From positions 34,272,001-34,336,000 of the forward strand of contig JAJNNQ010000137.1 in the NCBI GenBank assembly GCA_027886175.1: a stretch of 64,000 nt of DNA, read 5' to 3'. Source of the DNA: Phylloscopus collybita (Eukaryota > Chordata > Aves > Passeriformes > Phylloscopidae). A model generated the notes under the pieces. It was not told the DNA's origin. It saw only the letters and a program-made list of their open reading frames with translations, and did not search any database. A program made the position numbers and the translations under genes. This document shows, piece by piece, positions 32,424 to 43,400 of this stretch. Every line of letters starts with the position of its first letter. Within the stretch, counting starts at the first letter, position 1.

Positions 32424-33046
32424 TTTGCCCATCATTATGATGAAAATTGTAAAAGTGATTTCAGGCCCTGGAAAGGTGCAAAAAGGGTTCCAGCAGGCTT
32501 GTTTTTACTCCAGCTTGCTCCTGCCATAGCATTAAAACAGATTGAGTTGGATGTTGGCTGAGTAAACAGATTAATGCCACATCCATTGCAATTAGTGATA
32601 TGTTGATGGATGTCAACAGTGTTAGGCATGCTACCCTTCAAAGCAGAGGAGCCATTGATTTCCTTTTACAGGCACATGGACATGGTTGTGAAGAATTTGA
32701 AGGATTGTGTTGTATGAACCTGTCTGACCACTCTGAATCTATCCATAAAAGCATACAAGAGTTGAAAGATTTAACAGCCCAAATTTGAGAAGATGATGGA
32801 TCATGGTTAGATGATCTGTTCAAAGGACGGAACTTTGCACATTGGTTGAAAGAACTTTGCAAAGTAGGTTTATATGTGTTGATTATTGTAGTGGTGATAC
32901 TAGTAGTGGTACCTTGTATACTTTGGTGTGCTTGGATGAGCAGAAGTATCAAGGAAGTTCTTGTCATTCAAGGGAGAGATGTAGAAAGTGAAAATACAGA
33001 AAGTACTCAGGATCTTACAGAGGTAGTGATGCAAGTATGGACATAG
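32424..33046 (+). pseudogene. env: env, transmembrane (TM) subunit
   Basis: TM drives membrane fusion. After the cleavage site the frame runs to TGA at 32559-32561; a frame change there moves to the frame holding the rest. A heptad-like helix leads to CX6CC at 32687-32713 (CEEFEGLCC), the motif by which alpha- and gammaretroviral TM is disulfide-linked to SU; betaretroviruses of the MMTV/HML type lack it. The block around it (HGHGC...NLSDHSESI) strongly resembles alpharetroviral TM. TGA at 32786-32788 breaks the frame. A membrane span of about 21 residues is at 32870-32935, followed by a cytoplasmic tail ending with TAG at 33044-33046. Confidence 0.87.
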
Positions 33047-33318
33047 ATGAAGGTTTTGAATTGGGACCCTGGAAGGGACGAAACTTATTAGAGCCATAAA
33101 TAGCAATTTGTACTGTGCTTGACATAAAATCCTTAGTGTAGACTAGATCTTTACAGCATTAATTTCTGAGCTTTAAAATTGTCATGCTTAAGCAAGCAAG
33201 AAAAGTGCCTTAAATGAGTAAAGAGAAATGCATATTATAATAGAGTTATGTAACATAAGGTAGTAAACAAGAGACAAAGTCAAGAAAATTTCTTTTTAGT
33301 CAAAACGAACAGGGGAAT
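33047..33318 (+). other. Proviral 3' untranslated region with polypurine tract
   Basis: About 270 bases between env and the 3' LTR with no coding. AGGGGAAT (33311-33318) directly before the LTR is a short polypurine tract, which primes plus-strand DNA synthesis. Confidence 0.75.
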
Positions 33319-33846
33319 TGTGGGAAACACTAAAAGCAAAAAGGATCTTTAGGAGCTGAAAAAGCAGGCCTCAAACAGAAAAAGCTGAGATCTCAGAATT
33401 TGCAGCAACTGAGAAAAGTTTGGAACAGTAGTATAAAGTAGTATAGCGAACAAGGACATGGAAAACAAAGGCTGAGTTTTTAGGTTTGGTTTGCATTAAG
33501 CATAACACTGCAGAAAATCTATGCCTGACAAGATGGTAGAAGGTCTTAAGCTTAATAAGGGTATTGTGCATTGTTAATAGAGAAGCATACAAACGACTAT
33601 TGTTTAAAACAGGTGTATGTGTGCTATAATTGATTGGTTAAAAGAACTGCCTGTAAGTTTTAGTAATATACTATTGGCTGAAAAATTCTTAAGATGCTCT
33701 GTAACAGAGAAATTTGGGACTGCTGCTGGCTGCTGCGTAGGTGCTGTGAGCTGCTGCTTTTGCCTTTACTTCTGTGATGAGACTGATGCTTCATTAAAGA
33801 GCATAGCTACCACAGCAATCCCATCCTGTTCCTGTCTGTGCTCACA
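33319..33846 (+). repeat. 3' LTR of the provirus
   Basis: About 528 bp, TGTGGG to CTCACA, homologous to the 5' LTR. It has an ATTAAA polyadenylation-type hexamer at 33793-33798 that is mutated in the 5' copy. Reverse CCAAT boxes are kept. There is a deletion of about 12 bases near 33428, and greater divergence with indels in the last 130 bases. Confidence 0.95.
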
Positions 33847-33852
33847 CCTCCC
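33847..33852. repeat. Target-site duplication of the provirus, right copy
   Basis: CCTCCC, identical to 24117-24122. Confidence 0.93.
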
Positions 33853-36800
33853 AGTGAGCACTGCAAGTGTTTCCTCCTCCACACTGTCTGGTTATCACTG
33901 GCAGGAGCCAACAGATGCCCCAGGTGAGTCACCTGGCTGCTCCAGTGCTGTTTGTCTGGGCTCACGCTGCTGAAGTGGCACTAATTATCTCACTGGCGTG
34001 ATGCAAGGAGAAGTTACGCATTAAGTATAGGGAAGAGAACAGATTACATTGCAGGAATGATTACAGGAGCCCTCTCAGATATCCACCTACCCACAGGTGC
34101 ATTCACCTGTTGCTGCTGTGCATACTTATGGTGCGTCAGCAATGTGTGATGAACAATTTAGGGTGTGTGGGATCCTCCCGGGGCTACTGTCAGCAAATAA
34201 AAGCCAAACAGAGCCCTGTCTTCTCTTGTGGGGATTACTTCTTGTTTCTGTTCATCCAGGTACAGTGTCCTTAGTGAAATGTTCTGGAAGGTCTCCAGAC
34301 TTGGTAATACCTTTGTCAGGAGCTGGTATTACAATGAGTTAGGTCACACCAATGTGGCAGATACAGTGCTACAGGACTGCATCACACTGTGAGGCTTCCC
34401 CCGGCCTCTGCCTTCCCTGCCCCTCTCAGGGAAGCCAGCAAGCTTCCAGGCTCCCTGAGAAAAATTTTGCTTTCCTTAGTTGTTTCCTTCGGACCAGAAT
34501 TTCACAGAACTTCCACCCATCCCCTTCCAGCCATGGCTGGGAAGACCATTAATGCAAACAGGTTTCTTTTGCAAGTCTTTCATTATTCTGAAGCATTTGA
34601 TTGAAGCAGCATTAAAAATACATTCCCAATGCTAAAGATCTCTTTGCTTTCTGTTGTCAACAACATATTTTTAAATGAAACATTCCAGGGTTGGGGTTTT
34701 TTTTGGTTGGTGTGATCGCCTTGTTCAGAGTTACTTAAGTAGGAAAATATTTCCCTTGGAAGGAATCCAAGCCCACAGAAGTCAGGCAGAGTCTTTCTGT
34801 TAACTTTAAATGCACTATGGACTAGATTGCTGTAAACCTCTAAAATAAATACATTGGTAAAATCCAAGGTTTAATGAGGCAAATATGGCAGGACCTGTGA
34901 TGGTGAGCATCCCTGATGTTAGTCACCTTAGCAGCTCGGAAGGACAGCTCTCTATACAGTGGGCATTTACGAAGTTAATTGATGGCTGGATATTTATAGC
35001 TTGGCAATGATCTTTTTAAGGATACAAGCACCAGGCATGGGTTTTCCCTTGGGGAAGGGAGAGGGGGGTGGAGCGGAAGTAGCATTAACAGAAGTGGTGG
35101 GAATTTGCCATGGCTTTTCCCTCACTGCTAGTTTTGGTATCCCTCTCCCCAGCTTCATTACCGCAAATATTCAGTGTTTCTGCACAAAGCCACAGCAAGG
35201 CACTGCTGTGATTGTAGATCTGTTTGTGCCCTGCATGCCAGCCCCTTCAGCCTCCCACCCTGTGACCTTGTGGCTGGGACCACCCCACAGCTGGGGAGGG
35301 AATTTAGCCCCTCAGCAGCCCAGGGCTCTGCTGAGGCAAGGGGAAGATTCAGCAGGGGTTACTGCCCCTTGGGTCACTTGGCTGAACTGTTCCTGCAGCT
35401 GCTGCTTCTCCTGTCCCAAGGAAAATGAGGATTTCCATTCCAGAAGCAAATTTTGCTTTGGGCTGGAAGGCAGCCCCAGGACAGCAATGGGCTGGCATTG
35501 GTGGGCAGAGGGGAATGCCACCAGCACTCACTTGCTACCACCACACCTGCCCTGCCTGTAGTCTTCCCTCACCAGGCTGAGAAAAGGGCTGGGAGCTCAG
35601 CATCCCCTACAGCTGCTAGTGTAGGGTTGCTGTGCCTGGATTAATGACAGCAACATTATGGCTCCTGCCTTTGAAAGGGCTTGTGCCCAGGCAGTACCAT
35701 TAAGACACAATTTGTAGCCTGGTATCCTTCATTTGCTGCTGCTAATTAGAAAATCAGTTCCAGCCCAGAACACCCAAACACTATTAATGCAAAGGAAAGC
35801 AGAAGGCTTGTAAGACATGGACAATATCCAACAAACAATTTGGTGGTTGCATTTTTCCTACAACTCAGTCTCACTGGAGATAATAGAAAAGCCAGAGAGT
35901 TACTCTGAAGGAAGACCAGCTATTAGCTCTGAAGAACACTGGTGAATAGGATCAGCTTTGCTCCTGTGCTGGAAACCAATTACCATTAAGATCTCTCCTT
36001 AAAAAAACCCTTATTTAATGTTTACATAAAAACACCACATAAAAATAGATTGAATATAGCCTCTGGAATCCAACTCAGTGTATTTGCCTTGGAGTATACA
36101 TTTACCTCCTGAGAATTCATACAGTAATTAGATGAATGTGCTTAATTAATCACATTTCCTGTGCTGAAGAGGTTTGATGGAAAACATTTGCTTCCATCAC
36201 TTTATTAAAGCATTACTGAGTGTTGTGCTTGTCATGTGTTCATCACCAGCCTTCCCTCCAATCAATCCTGACAAAACAAAGTTTACCAACAGCAAAGTAT
36301 GCCAGTGCTCACAGTCGCTTTGCTGTAGCTTTGTGTACATGCCTTCATGCCTCTAGGTAATCACTGGATAATTGGAAGCTGAGTCTGTTTAATCTAAAAT
36401 GAGATGTGCTAAATATAAACCATTTTCAGTGCCTGATTGATACTGTTTTATTAGGCTTGGTATCCTTTACTGCTGTGGACATGTAATGCATTATTACCTT
36501 TATTTATGGTGTATGTTTATTACCAATTTTAAAATAAAAATGTGATTTGCAGCATGCTTATTTTACCTACAAAGCAATTATTGATCATTAATGTATTTTT
36601 CACATACCACAGCTCAATTAAAACATGGGGATTCAAAATCAGAGGTGTGAAGATAAGATCTGAACCCTTTCCAGAAGTGTTTATTTTTTGGCCTTAGCTA
36701 CGACATTACTGAAGCTCCAATTTCTGTGAGCCAGCACCCAATGTGGGAACACAGATACCTGACAAGGGACTGCCAGCTGTTTCGGAGGGTCAGGAGAGGA

Positions 36801-36987
36801 CTTGGAAGAAACTCCTCCGCAGAGCAGAGATGGGAGCAGGAGAGCTGGATGAGGTAGCAGAGCAGGTGGAGAGACCTGGTAGCAAGCCCCAGTGTTGGAT
36901 GCTGGACCCCACCAGACAGGCTTGGCCAACTCTGTTCCATCCCATACGATGCCAGAAGCAGGCACAGATCTCCCTGAAGGGAAGCAC
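33853..36987. other. Host non-coding sequence; AT-rich block at its end
   Basis: No gene recognised. A 17-bp inverted repeat with an AP-1-like core lies at 33920-33936. A clean AT-rich segment at about 36080-36640, with several TAATTA-type homeodomain motifs and no repeat signature, may be a conserved non-coding element. A purine-rich stretch at 36740-36980 is not recognised. Confidence 0.5.
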
Positions 36988-37405
36988 AGATCATAGAACT
37001 ACAAGGGTGAAGGGTCTGGAGGGGAAGCCTTATGAGGAGTGGCTGAGGACCCTTGATTCATCCAGCCTGGAGGAGACTGAGGAGAGACCTCATCGTGGTC
37101 TTCAACATTCCCCAGGTACAGATCTCTTCACTCTCATGATCAGTGATAGGACTTGAGGAAACATCAGAAAGCTGATGTAAGGGGACGTTCAGATTTGGAA
37201 TCAGTAAAAGGTTTTTCACTCAGAGGGTCATAAGGAACTGGTCACAGCACCAAGCCTGATAGTTCAAGAAACATTTGGACAAGGCGCTCAGGCACATGGT
37301 GCCACTCTTGGGGTGTCCTGTGCAGGGCCAGGAGCTGGACTCAGTCCTGATGAGTCCCTTCTAACTCAGCATATTCTGTGATTCTATTATTCTGTTATGA
37401 TACTG
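36988..37405 (+). mobile_element. CR1 LINE 3' fragment with terminal repeats
   Basis: The best CR1 copy in the window, about 415 bp. It starts near ATCATAGAACTACAAGG, shows the conserved GGCTGAGGACC and AGCCTGGAGGAGA blocks, the AGTGATAGGAC block, and ends in ATTCTGTGATTCTATTATTC, which is the CR1 terminal 8-bp repeat. The coding frame is broken in many places. It is 5'-truncated, as most CR1 copies are. Confidence 0.92.
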
Positions 37406-40400
37406 GGGACATCTTTATAAGGGCTTTTCCCCCTTGACCACCTAAAATATTAGGCATGCAGACAAATATCAATGCATACAGCTTCCCTATTCTACCAACT
37501 GTCCAGTCCCGTGAAGTCAGTTATTGTAGAAATAAAGTAGCTGTAATAAGGACTTTTGCTTACATAGTCATTAGGAATGGAAATGCTTATTTCCATACAA
37601 AATAAATTGCTTACTGGTGGGCAATCAGCTTTTCCTCTTCTCTGCCTTATTGCAAGAATTTTATGTTACAACTCAGGCATTTTTATTGCTGATGCATTCA
37701 CAAAGTTACTTATTGTGCATAGCAAGATATCCTTCATATATGAATGTGCATTTCCAGCAATTACCCAGAACTACTGTAGAGATAATTTTTAGGCATGGGA
37801 ACATTTCTTTCTTCTTTTTTCTTGTAAAAAAACCCCAAAACAAACCAACAAGCAAACGAAAAAAACAAACCTAGATTTGGCTGCAAAATATTTGGCAGCA
37901 TTTTGACATTTTTGACAGAGTGCTTCTGTGTTCATAGTAAAGTTTTTTCCAAAAGTCCCAAGTTGCTGTTCAAAGGCAACCTGGACTCAAAGTTGACAGA
38001 CAGACTTAGCATTGACTCCTTTATGTATGAGCTATCTTACTACCCTCTCTCCCTGGGCCAAGCTGCCATTTGGTATATAAACACCATAGAGAAGGGACTG
38101 GTTTGGTCTCTGGCCAAAAAAAGAACCTGGGTTACCCTAGCTGAAGATTCACTTGAGAATCAGTAATAAACTTTCCCTCCACATGAAAAACTCTGGACTC
38201 TGTCAGGGACAAGGGTAGCAAGTACAGGGGCAACTTGTAAAAAGAGAAGGGGAGGTTCATTTGAAATAAGAAATAACACTGTAAATATTAGATTGGGAAA
38301 AGCCTGTGATATCTTGGTTGCTCCTAGTGAGTAAGATAGGGAGGGACTGTGGGCTTCTTGAGGTCCTCGTGGAAGAAAGCACTGAAGCATATGCTCTGAG
38401 CTACACCTGTATCTACATGCTCACTATATCCAAGAAGTAGGTGTCCCTGCACACCTCATAGTTGCTAATTACACTTAAAATCCTGGCAGGAGTTCCCCAT
38501 CTGATATCAGCATGGCTGTGCACGCACTTGCTTTCCTCACATCTGAGGACATTCTTTTGCAGAAGTCATGAGAGCTGCCAGGGCCAGGGTTGCTGCCAAG
38601 CACAAGCAGGAGTGGCTGCCTGCACCTTGCCCCTCTGCAGCCCACCTGCCTGCAGAGGTGTGGGAGCAGGGCTGCCCTGCCAGCCATTCACACCTCAGCT
38701 TACCCACGCAGACCCACCAGCAAGGGTGCCAATTAATGCCAACAGGAGCTTATTGAGCACTGAGCTGGCCTTGCTGCTGTGCAGTTGCTGGGAAATGAAA
38801 ACAGTCTGTTCCTGCAGTCTCGGAGGTTTTTTTCCCTCTCTTTTCTTCTATTATTGCATGCTAACTACAATTAAATCTTTCTTGGCATGGCATTTCATTT
38901 GAGAGCTCTTTCCCTATATGACTGTTCTGTATCCCTGTGTGAACTACTTGATGTTTCATTACACAAATAGACTTCATTTGCAGAAACGGTTCCCTGCTGG
39001 GAAAAATCAAATGCTTGAATTACAGGTATTCTGCAGGGGGGAATCTGTCCTCAGACAGTGAGATCGGGGGTCAAGACCTGTTTGCAACTGCTGGGCTGGA
39101 GCAGTTATGCCGAGAGAAGGATTTATTTTTTAAAAACCGTTTAAAGAAAAAGGCTTCTGGGTCTAAGGGGGGAAATAATCATTGCTCAAGATGTGCTGGA
39201 GACATAGAAAGCCAAGGCCACTGATAGTGCTGGAGCCAGCTGTGGGAAGATCTTGAACAGCAGCCACTGAAGCGAGACATGAGTTTATCTGCAAACACTT
39301 CCCCAAGTTCATGACCCATCTTTCCTGCTTGTGCTTAAAATCTCACTAAGATGAGTGGATTTTGGGTTGACAACAAAAAGGGCAGGAGCTTTTTGGCATG
39401 TCCCATTCTTTCTCCCTTCCATTGGACAGTACCTCCTTTCTAGGGCACTGCAGCAGTCCTTTGCTCGACCCAAGCTGAAAGGAACAAATTAACAGCAAGA
39501 GAGCTTCAAGGATTGTTAATTAATCTCACCCTGCCTCCTACCTTCTATTCTTCTCCCAGTTTTGTGCTATAAGGACACCTGGTATGGGATTACATGAAAC
39601 TGGTATGGGACTCACATAACCAAGGTAACATACTTACATTGGGCCTGTACCTGGGTTACTTATCCAAATGGACTCAATGGTTAGAGCAGGCACACAGATA
39701 TCCATGGAGCTCCTGTTATTCTAAGGCAGGTCTAATCCACGTCAGATGAATTGTATCCTAGAGGTGCCTACTTCTTCCCATCGATTTTGAAGGGACCCTG
39801 GAGCTACGGGCTCAGACAGTGCCTGCCGTGCTCTAACTTTAGTCAGAGGAATCCACAGAGAAGTCCTTAGCCTGTATGTCCTATCAAAATATCTACACTT
39901 GCTGTGGATGCAACATACATATTTATGCTTGCACTGAGATCGTCCTTGGGATTTTGTGAATCTCGGGTAACAGCAACATTATGCATCAAGGTCATAGCTT
40001 GCTTTCCTACATAAAATAGTAGTCTAGGAAGCAAAATAATGTTAAACCTCTACCTTCTGGTATTAGATCCCAGCAAGTCCACAATCCTATTTTTCCAATA
40101 GTAATGCAAGAAAATTTCCTTAATGCTTAATACAAAAAGATCTAGCCCATCAGCTAGCCCAAATCAGCCCAAATAGGCTGGGTCACAGAGCATAAATACT
40201 CAGGCACTTCAACAAGTACAGTAATAATTAGTTCAGTCCTATCCCATTCAGCTGAGACTGAAGAGGTTTTCCATGCGCTGGATGCTCAGTAAGCAGCCTG
40301 CTCGTGGCTTCTTGTTCCCACACTTGCCAAGGCACCCACAGACTCAGAGAGAAGCTTGAAGCAGACCTGCATGGGAGCAGAGTCAGGAAGCTGGGAAAAT

Positions 40401-43400
40401 GTTTCCTCTCCATAGAGAAGGGCTGTGGGCTAACAGGCTGGATTTTGACAGCATTGAAGTGGATTAGTAGTGGGCTAAGCCCCTGCATGGCAGCTGACCA
40501 CCAGCTGTGGAGGCTGGTGCTATTTATACCTGCATCTCATTTGCACTGGGGAGACAGCACATGCCAGTGGTGACAGACGGGAGCCTTTCCTCTACGAGCT
40601 GGCTGCTCTGAAAAGCAAACCACTTAAAATCAGGGAAAAAAGAGCAGAGGAAGAAGTGAGAAACGGCTTGTGATTTCACTCACCCACACATGTTGAACAA
40701 GCCAAAAAACAACCTGGGAACCCTACCTGGGGGTTTGGCCACATCTGTGCAGGCAGTGGATGAGCCCTTGCTTCCTGTGGGCTGGAACACCATGGGCATC
40801 TCACTGGGTTGGGAGCCCCACCCAGAGCAGTGCTGATGAATCTAACACTGCCTGCTGTCCTGTGCTGCTGCCTTGGGGCAGCAGCCAAACAGCTGTGAGA
40901 GGTGGACAAAGGGACAGTGTAGAGGTTATGTAGCTACTTGTGTCATGAGAGTTTTATGCATCAGGGAAGCAGTTTCTCTTTCAGGGGGACAGCCTCTTTC
41001 CAAGAGGTATGGAAAGGCATGGAGTATTCTGATTGGGCTGGAGGGACTGAATCCATTTTACACCCTCAATAGATTTGCCTTTTGGGTATCTAAAGAAATA
41101 AATCACTGCATTTTGGATAAGTGAAATGCATTTGTCCCTCCACAAGAATAATTTAAAAAACTTCAACACTTGTTTTTTTTGGCTCAAGTTGAGATGAATA
41201 CAAAATTTCTTTATTTTTCTTTTGTGCCGTCTGTGCATCAAAAACTGCTGTTTGCAAAGCTCTGCAACAGTCCCAAGCCAGTGGAGATGAGCCAGCAGCT
41301 CTTCCCATGCACCATGACAGCCCTGTGACAACCACATCATGCTGTCTGGTGTGGCTCCCACCCCACGCCGGGCTGTGTGCTCTGTGTAGGGTGTGTGCAC
41401 ACACGAGTGTGTGTGGGGTCAGCTCTCTGATAATGATGCCTCAGGGCTTCCAGCCAGCATCCAGCCTGGCCAGACCCCACGGGCACAGCCTCTCTTGGCA
41501 GCTCTGCCTGGTTAATGTTTTTAGCCTAGTTCCCTAAAGAAATCAGTCTTCCGTGAGGATGCTGGCTGTGTGGGGATTCAGCAGCGTGCTGCAGTCCAAT
41601 TCAATAGTAATTTGTAACCTTCTTGCCAGTTTAAGTCTAACTTGAGGGTGGGCAGAGGTCTGAGGGCTTCGTTTAAGTTTTAGGAAAGGTGAAAGAGAGG
41701 GGTGATACTGCTTTTTTGTCCCTAGCATTAGCAAAACCATGGTATGCAGTGGGCTGCAGCATTGCACGGACACCTCAAGTTGCCAGACCTGAAAAAGGAT
41801 GGACACCTCTGTGGTCCCCATCCTTCATGGGACCATTGATCTAGTAATACCACCTGGCCTCCAGCAGGGATGGCCACAGGGAAAGGGATGAGAAATTGTC
41901 TTTTAAAAGCTGTGGGTAATAGTGGGGACACAGGCCAGGTACCCCTTTTTCTTGCTTCTCAGCTGCTTGCAATATTTCTTGGAAGCAAAGGGAGATGCCA
42001 CCCACCTCAGATTAAAAATATGTTGCTATTTCTGTCTTTCTGGCACCCATTAATCACCTGTTCCATATATGCAGGCACAAACATCTTCAGCACTGAAATT
42101 TCCAACCATTCATCAACTTAGGAAACTGGATCAACCAAAGCTTCTGGAAGACTTCTGGCAGGTGAGGAGGGTTTATTTGAAGCAGTGTCTTCATGGATGT
42201 CTTCATTTTGGTTCTAGCATTTTTTGCATCTTTATTCACTAGGTTGATGGATGTTTGAGACAAAGATGTGTCCGAGGCCTGCATGGTGTGCAGCTGGGAG
42301 ACCTTTGAGCTGGTGGCAGAGCAGAAAGTTGGCCATAAGACTGCTCGAGGTTCACACTCATCCTGACCTTGGAAAAGAGACAGTGAGTCCAGCCAACCAA
42401 CAGAAGGGAATATTACCCTGGAAGCCGAAAAGGTAAAGGAAAAACTCCAACATTTTAATAACTGCCTGGGCATGTGATGCAAATGACAGAGGGCAGAATG
42501 AACTAACTGGATGATGTGAAAGTGAACTAATACTTTGTGCACTCCCATGCCTTGCCTGTGCTTATTTAACTGCTGTTTTCTCACTCTTTCTCACTCTGTC
42601 CATGAGCCAAGAAGGTTATTTTTAAGATGGGCATTTACAAGGTGTTCAGAAAAGGAACTGGGACCTGGATTGCTGTATGGGTGAGGACATGATGTGGATC
42701 GTGGAGAGGTGCTTGCAGGGGTCTGGCCCCAGACATTGAAGCAAGTACACTGAAATCTGGATGTAGCAACAGCCTCCTGCAGAAGGCAGCACGGGCTCTG
42801 CAGTGGCAAGCACAGGCACCCTTGACTCCACAGCCCAGCCGCTGTCCCCCGTGCCCAAGCTACCCTCCAGCACCATTCCCAACCTCATGTGCTCACTCCC
42901 CTGCTCATCCAGCTCAAAACACCATCTGCTCCCACCCAAGCTGGCAGCCTGTGCACCCATGTGGTGCGATGCTGCAGCATCCCTGGCTGTGACAGGGAGT
43001 AATGGTGAGAGGCAAAGGGGGGCTTGCAGTGCACAGCAAAGCCCAGCCCAACAGCCACACAGAGGCAGAGGCAGAAATATTTTGGCAAGTGTAATAGATG
43101 GCTTGGATATTGCTTTCAGACAACCGTTGCCATCCCAGATTCCTCCATGGCTGCAAACTAGTTATTGCCAGCAGTTCAGGGAATTCTTCTGCACATACAT
43201 GCGGGCCATTAGGAGGCACAGACTTTATCACAGAGAGATTCAATAGCTGAGATACTGAGCTGGAGAATTATTTTTCACAATCCCAGCAGAAGAAGCCAAG
43301 CTACAGGATGGGTGCTTTGGTGCACTGTTTGTTGAACAGCCAATTGCTGTTCTAAACCTAATCCTAAGAAATAAGCCATGTATTAGAGATAAAGCTGGAA

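Larger units (their letters stand above)
24123..33846 (+). mobile_element. Full-length inactivated class II endogenous retrovirus
   Basis: Two LTRs of about 530 bp bracket gag, pro, pol and env remains in order, with a primer-binding site, polypurine tract and matching CCTCCC duplications. gag-pro-pol is betaretrovirus-like: myristoylation-type Gag start, long spacer, capsid with major homology region, two zinc knuckles, a degenerate dUTPase-like part before the protease, and successive -1 frames. Env is alpharetrovirus-like, with a CX6CC transmembrane subunit. The element is interrupted by a 310-bp foreign solo LTR in RT. At least eleven in-frame stops and several frameshifts mean it cannot make a full set of proteins. 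It reads left to right, independent of any visible host gene. Confidence 0.97.

Noticed and set aside
24834..33046. Intact or expressible provirus
   Set aside because: At least eleven stops, several frameshifts and a nested LTR disrupt gag, pro, pol and env.
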